This document shows, piece by piece, positions 1 to 5,602 of a DNA stretch of 7,575 bases. A program made the translations under genes and the position numbers. The stretch lies in NCBI GenBank assembly GCA_035532755.1, contig DATKQI010000206.1, positions 1 through 7,575 of the forward strand, read 5' to 3'. The DNA comes from DATKQI01 sp035532755 (lineage in GTDB: Bacteria > Pseudomonadota > Alphaproteobacteria > Acetobacterales > Acetobacteraceae). Positions within the stretch are counted from its first letter, which is position 1; every line of letters begins with the position of its first letter. A model generated the notes under the pieces. The model did not search any database. It was not told the DNA's origin and saw nothing but the letters and a program-made list of their open reading frames with translations.

Positions 1-1032
1 GCAGACGTGCTGGCCGGCATTGTCGCCGGCTACGAGGTGGCCTGCCGCATTGCCCTCGCCCTGCCCGCCGGCGCCCATTACGAGCGCGGCTTCCACCCCA
101 GCGCCACCTGCGGGGCGTTTGGCGCCGCCGCGGCCGCCGGCCGCGTGTTCGGCCTCGACGGGCCTGGTATCGAAAGCACCCTCGGCATCGTCCTGAGCCA
201 GGCCGCCGGCAGCCTGCAATTCCTGGAGAACGGCGCCTGGACCAAGCGCTTCCAGGTCGGCTGGGCGGCGATGAACGGGCTGGCGGCAGCAAGTCTCGCA
301 GCCCAGGGCTTCAAGGGCGCGGCGGCGGCCCTGGAAGGGCGGCTCGGCTTCCTGCGCGCCCATGCCCCGGCGCCCGACCCGGCGCGCGCGGTGCAGGATC
401 TGGGCAGAGTGTTCGAACTGATGAACACGGCGGTGAAGCCCTACCCCTCCTGCCGGTTCGGCCATGCCGGAATCGACGCGGCCCTTGCCCTGCGGGCGGA
501 ACACGGGCTGCGCCCGGAGGAGATCGGCCACGTCACGCTCGGCCTGCCACGGGCGGGGATGCTGCTGATCGGCCTGCCGGCGGCGCGGAAGGCCGACCCG
601 CGCAATGTCGTCGATGGCCAGTTCAGCGGCCCGTTCGTGGTCGCCGCCGCGTTGGCCACCGGGACAATGGGCTGGGACAGCTACCGGCTGCTGAACGATC
701 CCACCGTGCGTGGGCTGCTGCCGAAAGTGGCTTGCGCGGAAGACCCGGAGATCGAGGCGGCCTTTCCCGCCGCCATGGCCGGGCGGCTGACGGTGCGGGC
801 ACGCGGGCAGGAGTTCATTCGCACGATCATGGTGCCGCTGGGGGAGCCGGCGAACTTCCTGCCTGAGCCCGCGCTGCGCGCTAAGTTCGCCGGCCTTGCG
901 GACACGGTGCTCGGCAGCGCCGGGGCGGCGCGGCTGGCCGATGCCGTGCTGACGCTCGATACGGCCCCGAACCTCGACGGGCTGGCACGGCTGGCTGCGC
1001 CGGTACACGAGGCACGGCTGGCGGGAGCGTGA
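1..1032 (+). CDS. MmgE/PrpD family protein, 5'-truncated by window edge
   Basis: This is the C-terminal 343 residues of a MmgE/PrpD-family protein. The frame is open from the first base, so the GTG at 7 is probably an internal valine, and roughly the first 100 residues should lie upstream (family proteins are about 450 residues). Numbering from the first codon here, family landmarks are HPSATCG at 32-38 followed by an Ala-rich helix, the ENGAWTKR segment at 76-83, and KPYPSCRFGH at 146-155, which matches the family's conserved KPYPSCR..H active-site region. Known members include 2-methylcitrate dehydratase (propionate catabolism) and cis-aconitate decarboxylase, cytosolic enzymes acting on small tri- or dicarboxylic acids. 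Nothing visible decides the substrate, and no methylcitrate synthase or lyase gene is present, so prpD is not assigned. The gene ends in TGA; 83 non-coding bases with a stem-loop separate it from the S53 gene. Family is secure, substrate unknown. Confidence 0.93.
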   Translation, partial: ADVLAGIVAGYEVACRIALALPAGAHYERGFHPSATCGAFGAAAAAGRVFGLDGPGIESTLGIVLSQAAGSLQFLENGAWTKRFQVGWAAMNGLAAASLAAQGFKGAAAALEGRLGFLRAHAPAPDPARAVQDLGRVFELMNTAVKPYPSCRFGHAGIDAALALRAEHGLRPEEIGHVTLGLPRAGMLLIGLPAARKADPRNVVDGQFSGPFVVAAALATGTMGWDSYRLLNDPTVRGLLPKVACAEDPEIEAAFPAAMAGRLTVRARGQEFIRTIMVPLGEPANFLPEPALRAKFAGLADTVLGSAGAARLADAVLTLDTAPNLDGLARLAAPVHEARLAGA

Positions 1033-1046
1033 AGGCGCCGCGCAAA

Positions 1047-1072
1047 ACGGGATCGACGGCCTCCCATCCCGT
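1047..1072 (+). terminator. Stem-loop after the MmgE/PrpD gene, possible terminator
   Basis: ACGGGAT at 1047-1053 pairs perfectly with ATCCCGT at 1066-1072 around a 12-base loop, starting 15 bases after the stop codon. No T-run follows, so it is not a classical intrinsic terminator. It could be a 3'-end-stabilising or weak terminating structure separating this gene from the peptidase genes. The rest of the 1033-1115 gap shows no convincing promoter. Confidence 0.3.
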
Positions 1073-1115
1073 GCGGACGAGACCACATGACGTCCTGGCA
1101 TGAAGGAAGAGGCGG

Positions 1116-2690
1116 ATGGTGAGCAGTTCCTACGTCGCGCTCGACGGCAGCCACCGCACCATTCCCGCGGGCGCCCGGCGCGTTGCCAATCTCTCCGCGG
1201 ACGAGCCGGTGGAGGCCAGCCTCTATCTGTGCCGCCGGGATGATCCGGCGGGGCTGGCGGAAACCGCCGATCCGGACCGGCGACGCGCGATCCTGGCGGA
1301 ACATCGGCGCGCGCAATATGCCGACGACATCCGGCTGATACGGGCATTCGCCGAGGAAAGCGGGCTTGCCGTCGTCTCGGCCGAACCCGCGCGGCGCCTG
1401 GTCCGGTTGGCCGGGCCGGCCGGGCGGATGCAGGCGGCCTTTCGCACCCAGCTTGCCCATTATGACGAGAGCGGATCGCCGGATGGCGGACGGCGGTTTC
1501 GCGGTCGTTCCGGCATGCTGTTCCTGCCTGAAGATGTGCGGGCCGTGGTGGAATCGGTGCTGGGCCTCGATACGCGCCCGGCCGCGCGGCGCGGGTTGGT
1601 GCGAATGCGCGCGACGCAGGCGGTGCCGGGATATCTGCCGAACGCGATGGGCGCGCTGTACGGCTTTCCCGCCGGTGCGACGGGGGCCGGGCAGTGCATC
1701 GCGCTGGTGGAACTGGGCGGCGGTTTCCTCAACAGCGACACCGATGCGGCGTTCGGCGCCATGGGGCTGCCTCCGCCCACTGTTGTCGCGGTTTCCGTCG
1801 ATCAGGCGGCGAACGCTCCCTCGCCGCAAAGCGGGGCGGATGGCGAGGTGGCGCTCGACATCCAGGTGGCGGGCGGCGTGGCGCCGGGCGCCCTCATCGC
1901 GGTGTATTTCGCGCCCAACTCCGACGCCGGTTTCGCCGATGCGATCTCGATGGCCGCACAAGACCGCACGCGCCGGCCGAGCGTGATCTCGATCAGCTGG
2001 GGCAACGCCGAGAGCCAATGGACCGCGCAGGCGATCCGCACGATGAACAGCATCCTGCAGGATGCGGCCACGCTTGGCCTCTCAGTCTTCGCCGCATCGG
2101 GCGACCGGCTTGCAACCGACGGGATTGACGACGGCGCGGCGCATGTGGGCTTCCCCGCTTCCAGCCCCTGGGCGATCGGCTGCGGCGGCACCGCGATCAC
2201 CACGGCGGGTGGGCGCATCTCCGGCGAGACGGTCTGGAACGACGGGACGAACGGCACCGGCGGCGGGATCAGCGATGTCTTTCCCGTGCCGGCCTTCCAG
2301 GCGGCCATCGGCCTGCCGGCAAGCGTGAACGGCGGCGGATCGGGCCGCGGGGTGCCCGACATTGCCGCCGATGCCGCGCCCGAAAGCGGCTATCGCATCG
2401 TGGTGGACGGCCAGATTGCCGTGGCAGGCGGCACCAGCGCGGTGGCGCCGCTCTGGGCCGGGCTTGCTGCGCTGATCAACGAGAAGGCGCCGCACCCGCT
2501 GGGTTTCTTCCTGCCCGCCCTGTACCGCGCGAGCGGGCTGACACGACAGGTGACCACGGGTGACAACCGGCCGGCCGGCTCGGCCATCGGCTATGATGCG
2601 GGCGGCCGGTGGAACGCATGCACCGGCCTGGGCGTGCCGATCGGCCAGGCGCTGTTCGATGCGTTCACGCAGGCCGCCCCAGGCGGTTGA
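1116..2690 (+). CDS. S53 family peptidase (sedolisin, kumamolisin-like), proenzyme
   Basis: This is a 524-residue serine-carboxyl endopeptidase precursor. Residues about 14-155 form the activation prodomain, ending in the typical VVESVLGLDTRP; the catalytic domain starts near 170 and has the family segment ALVELGGGF. The catalytic set is complete: E244 and D248 in GEVALD, oxyanion D330 in AASGD, and nucleophile S441 in GGTSAVAP. The 82-residue E/D-to-oxyanion-Asp distance equals that in kumamolisin as I recall it. S53 enzymes cleave proteins at acid pH after self-removal of the prodomain. No signal peptide is visible, as in kumamolisin, so the export route is unclear. The C-terminal calcium region is odd: positions aligned to the kumamolisin ligands carry Q478, R498 and N500. 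The ATG at 1116 follows a purine-rich AAGGAAGAGG (1103-1112). The S10 gene begins 32 bases downstream, suggesting co-transcription. Confidence 0.95.
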   Translation: MVSSSYVALDGSHRTIPAGARRVANLSADEPVEASLYLCRRDDPAGLAETADPDRRRAILAEHRRAQYADDIRLIRAFAEESGLAVVSAEPARRLVRLAGPAGRMQAAFRTQLAHYDESGSPDGGRRFRGRSGMLFLPEDVRAVVESVLGLDTRPAARRGLVRMRATQAVPGYLPNAMGALYGFPAGATGAGQCIALVELGGGFLNSDTDAAFGAMGLPPPTVVAVSVDQAANAPSPQSGADGEVALDIQVAGGVAPGALIAVYFAPNSDAGFADAISMAAQDRTRRPSVISISWGNAESQWTAQAIRTMNSILQDAATLGLSVFAASGDRLATDGIDDGAAHVGFPASSPWAIGCGGTAITTAGGRISGETVWNDGTNGTGGGISDVFPVPAFQAAIGLPASVNGGGSGRGVPDIAADAAPESGYRIVVDGQIAVAGGTSAVAPLWAGLAALINEKAPHPLGFFLPALYRASGLTRQVTTGDNRPAGSAIGYDAGGRWNACTGLGVPIGQALFDAFTQAAPGG

Positions 2691-2708
2691 CCGCCGCGCG
2701 GCAACACG

Positions 2709-2715
2709 AAGGAGG
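2709..2715 (+). promoter_or_regulatory. Strong ribosome binding site fixing the S10 start
   Basis: AAGGAGG lies 7 bases before the ATG at 2723. An in-frame ATG at 2717 is only 1 base from the motif, and the frame is also open back to 2609 inside the S53 gene, so the spacing decides for 2723. Confidence 0.8.
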
Positions 2716-2722
2716 AATGCCC

Positions 2723-4312
2723 ATGAGTTCCGACACTTCCGCGGCGGCGCAGGCCGACACCCCCTGCTTCGACCCGGTGGCCTACGGCAACGGCCCCGGC
2801 GATTCCGTGGCGGATGCGACCGAGAACGCCGCCATCACCCACCACGCCATCACGCTCGGCGGCCGGACGATCTCCTATACCGCGGCGGCAGGCCATCTGG
2901 TCACGGTCGATCCCGGCAGTTCGAAGCCGGACGCCAAGATCTTCTACGTCGCGTTCACGGCGGACACGACCGATCGCGTGGCGCGGCCGGTGACCTTCTT
3001 CTATAACGGCGGCCCCGGATCGTCCTCGGTCTATGTGCTGCTCGGCTCGTTCGCGCCGCGGCGCATCCGGACATCGATGCCGGATTTCACGCCGCCGGCG
3101 CCCTACACGCTTGAGGACAACACGGACAGCCTGCTCGACAGAAGCGATCTTGTGTTCATCAACCCGGTGGGCACCGGCTATTCGGCGGCCATCGCGCCGA
3201 AGGTGAACAAGGATTTCTGGGGTGTCGATCAGGATGCGAGCTCCCTCAAGCAGTTCATCAAGCGCTACCTGACGGCGAACGACCGCTGGAATTCGCCGAA
3301 ATTCCTGTTCGGCGAATCCTACGGCACCCCGCGCAGCGCCGTGCTCGCCTACGCGCTGCACGAGGACGGCGTGGACCTGAACGGGGTGACGTTGCAGTCC
3401 TCCATTCTGGACTACGCGCAGGCGGGCAACCCGATCGGCCTGATGCCGACCTGGGCGGCGGACGCGTGGTACCATCAGCGCGTGGGCATCGTGCCGCGCC
3501 CGGCCGACCTCGCCGCCTTCGCCTCGGCGGCGGCACATTTCGCCGACACGGATTACGTCACGGCGCTCCGAAGCGAGCCGCATCCCGATCCTGCCACGGT
3601 CCGGCAGTTGAGCCTCGACATCGGCATCGATGCCGCCACGCTCGCAAGCTGGGATCTGAATGTCGCCGCCGTCGACCCGCGCGGCACCGCGCTGTTCCTG
3701 CTGACATTGCTGAAGGACAAGGGGCTTGCACTCGGTTCCTACGATGGCCGGGTGACAGGCGTGGATACCGGCATCGCCGCCCGCATCGACCCCAAATCCG
3801 GCGGGAACGACCCGACGATGACGGCGGTGAACGGCGTGTACACGGCCATGTGGAACAGCTATCTGAACGACGAGCTGAAGTTCACTTCGACCTCCGCCTT
3901 CACCGATCTGAACGACCAGGCGTTCCTGAACTGGGATTTCAGCCATATCGACCCCACCGGCGCGCAGAAGGGCGTGGACGGCAAGGGCAACGTGATCCTC
4001 TACACCGCCGGCGATCTTGCGGCGGTGATGAGCCTGAATATCGATCTGAAGGTTTTCTCGGCCAACGGCTACTACGATTCCGTGACACCCTTCCACCAGA
4101 CGGTGCTTGACCTCCAGGCGATGCCGCTCGACGATCCGGCCATCCGGCGGAACCTCATGATCCGCTACTACCCATCCGGCCACATGGTCTATCTCGACGG
4201 CCACGCACGCACGGCGATGAAGGCCGATCTGCTGCAGTTCTACGGCAGCACGATGCAGGACCATGGCGCGCGACAGCGGATTCTGTCGTTGCGGGCGAAG
4301 CGGCGGAGCTGA
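2723..4312 (+). CDS. S10 family serine carboxypeptidase
   Basis: This 529-residue alpha/beta-hydrolase of the serine carboxypeptidase family (S10, COG2939-like bacterial branch) removes C-terminal residues from peptides, typically best at acid pH. Visible hallmarks are NGGPGSS at 95-101 (oxyanion hole and C-terminal carboxylate recognition), nucleophile S199 in GESYG, D452 in GYYDSVTP and H487 in SGHMVY, giving a complete Ser-Asp-His triad. The N-terminus is polar and shows no signal peptide, so cytosolic or non-classical location is possible; many relatives are exported. The start at ATG 2723 is chosen from the AAGGAGG spacing. It lies 32 bases after the S53 gene and 30 before the reductase. 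The last residues (RILSLRAKRRS) extend beyond the expected family end and are encoded by repeat-like DNA, so the tail may be acquired. Co-encoding with an endopeptidase suggests sequential protein breakdown. Confidence 0.95.
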   Translation: MSSDTSAAAQADTPCFDPVAYGNGPGDSVADATENAAITHHAITLGGRTISYTAAAGHLVTVDPGSSKPDAKIFYVAFTADTTDRVARPVTFFYNGGPGSSSVYVLLGSFAPRRIRTSMPDFTPPAPYTLEDNTDSLLDRSDLVFINPVGTGYSAAIAPKVNKDFWGVDQDASSLKQFIKRYLTANDRWNSPKFLFGESYGTPRSAVLAYALHEDGVDLNGVTLQSSILDYAQAGNPIGLMPTWAADAWYHQRVGIVPRPADLAAFASAAAHFADTDYVTALRSEPHPDPATVRQLSLDIGIDAATLASWDLNVAAVDPRGTALFLLTLLKDKGLALGSYDGRVTGVDTGIAARIDPKSGGNDPTMTAVNGVYTAMWNSYLNDELKFTSTSAFTDLNDQAFLNWDFSHIDPTGAQKGVDGKGNVILYTAGDLAAVMSLNIDLKVFSANGYYDSVTPFHQTVLDLQAMPLDDPAIRRNLMIRYYPSGHMVYLDGHARTAMKADLLQFYGSTMQDHGARQRILSLRAKRRS

Positions 4313-4325
4313 TCACGATCCGCCG
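4271..4325 (+). repeat. REP-like double stem-loop at the S10 stop codon
   Basis: Two inverted repeats sit side by side. CGACAG (4271-4276) pairs with CTGTCG (4283-4288) around a 6-base loop, and CGGCGGA (4301-4307) pairs with TCCGCCG (4319-4325) around an 11-base loop that contains the S10 TGA. Between them, GTCGTTGCGGGCGAAGCGG (4285-4303) resembles the dispersed GTCATTGCGAGCGAAGCG element I know from intergenic DNA of many alphaproteobacteria. The similarity is by eye. No T-run follows, so it may act in mRNA processing or stability between the S10 and reductase cistrons rather than as a terminator. Confidence 0.45.
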
Positions 4326-4342
4326 GTTGCAGGAGACTCTTC

Positions 4343-5371
4343 ATGGCACATGCAATGGACATGCCGTTCCGCCGGCTGGGCCGCAGCGGGCTGATCGTAT
4401 CCCGCATCGCCCTCGGCACGATGACGTTCGGGGACCGGACGGAGGAACCGGAGGCGCGGCGGATCGTCCACGCGGCGGCCGATGCCGGCGTGAATTTCAT
4501 CGACACCGCCGATGTCTATGCCGGTGGGCGATCGGAGGAGATCGTCGGCCGGGCCATCGCGGCCGACCGGCATCGCTGGGTGTTGGCGACGAAGCTCGGC
4601 AACCCCAACGGCGCCGGCCCCAACCAGCGCGGCCTGTCCCGCAAATGGATCATGGACGAAGCGATGGACAGCCTGCGCCGCCTGGGCACGGATTTCGTGG
4701 ATATCCTGTATCTGCACAAGGAGGACGCGCAAACGCCGCTGGAGGAGACGGTGCGCGCGATGGCGGATCTGCAACGATCCGGCGCGATCCGCTACTTCGG
4801 CATCTCCAACTTCAAAGCCTGGCGCATCGCACGGATCTGCGCCATCTGCGACGCAGCCGGCATCGGCCGCCCGATCGTGGACCAGCCGCTCTACCACGCG
4901 CTCAACCGCGGGATCGAGGTGGAGGTTCTGCCCGCCTGCGATGCGTTCGGCATCGGCGTTTTCGCCTACAGCCCCACCGCGCGCGGCGTGCTGAGCGGCA
5001 AATACGCACCAGGCGCGCCGCCACCGGAGGGCAGCCGCGCCGCGTTGCGGAACCGGCGGATCATCGAGACGGAATACCACCCGGACACCCTGGCCGCCGC
5101 CGCCGCCCTGGCGGCCCACGCCCGCAACAGGGGGGCTGACCCCGCGGCGTTCGCCATGGCCTGGGTGCTGGCCAACCCCCTTCTTGCCGGCGCCATCGCC
5201 GGCCCGCGGACCATGGAGCAGTGGGAGAGCGCGATCGGGGGGCTGGGCGTCGATGTCAGCCCGGAGGACGAACAGGCGGTGAGCGCACTGGTCCCGCCGG
5301 GAACCACCGCAATCCATCAGTTCATCGATCCTGCCTATCCGGTCGAGGGGCGCCCGGCCGGCCGCGTGTGA
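4343..5371 (+). CDS. Aldo/keto reductase family oxidoreductase
   Basis: This 342-residue NADP(H)-dependent (beta/alpha)8-barrel oxidoreductase would interconvert a carbonyl and an alcohol in the cytosol. The catalytic tetrad is complete: D54 and Y59 in DTADVY, K84 in ATKLG and H125 in LYLHKED. Further family signatures are the N-terminal RRLGRSGLIVSRIALGTMTFG, GISNF after the fifth strand, the QPLYHALNR segment, AYSPTARGVLSGKY, and IAGPRTMEQ near the cofactor phosphate site. The length is normal for the family. The ATG at 4343 is 7 bases after AGGAG (4331-4335). It follows the S10 gene by 30 bases, so it is probably in the same transcript, although a stem-loop in the junction could uncouple expression. 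The substrate cannot be read from the sequence and a functional link to the two peptidases is not obvious. Family assignment is firm. Confidence 0.95.
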   Translation: MAHAMDMPFRRLGRSGLIVSRIALGTMTFGDRTEEPEARRIVHAAADAGVNFIDTADVYAGGRSEEIVGRAIAADRHRWVLATKLGNPNGAGPNQRGLSRKWIMDEAMDSLRRLGTDFVDILYLHKEDAQTPLEETVRAMADLQRSGAIRYFGISNFKAWRIARICAICDAAGIGRPIVDQPLYHALNRGIEVEVLPACDAFGIGVFAYSPTARGVLSGKYAPGAPPPEGSRAALRNRRIIETEYHPDTLAAAAALAAHARNRGADPAAFAMAWVLANPLLAGAIAGPRTMEQWESAIGGLGVDVSPEDEQAVSALVPPGTTAIHQFIDPAYPVEGRPAGRV

Positions 5372-5381
5372 GCCGGGCCGG
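5354..5381 (+). terminator. GC-rich stem-loop overlapping the reductase stop, possible terminator
   Basis: CCGGCCGGC (5354-5362) can pair with GCCGGGCCGG (5372-5381), with one bulged G and a 9-base loop that includes the TGA. No T-run follows. It may end the S53-S10-reductase transcript, but such GC-rich pairing also arises easily by chance in this DNA. Confidence 0.3.
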
Positions 5382-5418
5382 CGGTGGTGGCGGGGCGGCC
5401 GATTCGAGCGTGTCCGGT

Positions 5419-5430
5419 CGCCGATCGGCG
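5419..5430. promoter_or_regulatory. 12-base perfect palindrome, possible operator
   Basis: CGCCGATCGGCG reads identically on both strands and lies about 40 bases upstream of the AT-rich putative promoter. A flanking GAGCG (5406-5410) and CGCTC (5429-5433) give an alternative stem. No matching regulator gene is in the window, so operator function is a guess. Confidence 0.2.
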
Positions 5431-5471
5431 CTCCCGATGGGACGCAGCAAACCTCCATCGACAATCAGAGA

Positions 5472-5501
5472 TTGATTTACGGTAAAGTTTTTGGATATCT
5501 A
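5472..5501 (+). promoter_or_regulatory. Candidate sigma-70-type promoter for the sulfotransferase gene
   Basis: TTGATT (5472-5477) resembles a -35 box, and TATCTA (5496-5501) sits 18 bases later as a weak -10 match. An alternative is TCGACA (5458-5463) with TAAAGT (5483-5488), 19 bases apart. Both matches are imperfect; the AT-rich setting is the main support. Confidence 0.25.
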
Positions 5502-5588
5502 CAACCCAAGGAAGATTTTTCAGGCGCAAAGGTCCAAAACCCCATTCCGACCATCATACGGAATACAACCGCAGCCTGGCTGGCGACC

Positions 5589-5594
5589 AAGGGA
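5589..5594 (+). promoter_or_regulatory. Ribosome binding site for the GTG start at 5603
   Basis: AAGGGA ends 8 bases before the GTG. The frame is open back to a TAA at 5483 but contains no ATG, GTG or TTG upstream of 5603, so GTG is the first usable start. Confidence 0.5.
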
Positions 5595-5602
5595 CGCGGC
5601 CT

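Larger units (their letters stand above)
5372..5602. other. Non-coding gap with an AT-rich island
   Basis: No supportable gene lies in these 231 bases. The first part is GC-rich and holds a 12-base palindrome. From about 5465 to 5570 the composition becomes distinctly AT-rich compared with everything else in the window, with T-runs at 5488-5492 and 5516-5520. This is the expected look of a promoter and 5' leader for the sulfotransferase gene. A 7-base inverted pair, TTTTGGA (5489-5495) and TCCAAAA (5533-5539), lies within it. Confidence 0.6.

Noticed and set aside
681..2018. 445-residue open frame on the - strand across the MmgE/PrpD and S53 genes
   Set aside because: It crosses a gene boundary, is rich in Arg/His/Gly and has no recognisable motif.
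2609..2722. Upstream ATG at 2609 or 2717 as the S10 start
   Set aside because: 2609 lies inside the S53 coding region and gives a non-family leader; 2717 is only 1 base from the AAGGAGG motif.
2591..4264. 557-residue open frame on the - strand opposite the S10 gene
   Set aside because: It is an Arg/His/Val/Gly-rich antisense frame of GC-rich coding DNA with no recognisable family, while the + strand has a complete S10 triad.
4313..5464. 383-residue open frame on the - strand opposite the aldo/keto reductase
   Set aside because: No family pattern is visible; the + strand frame has the full reductase tetrad.
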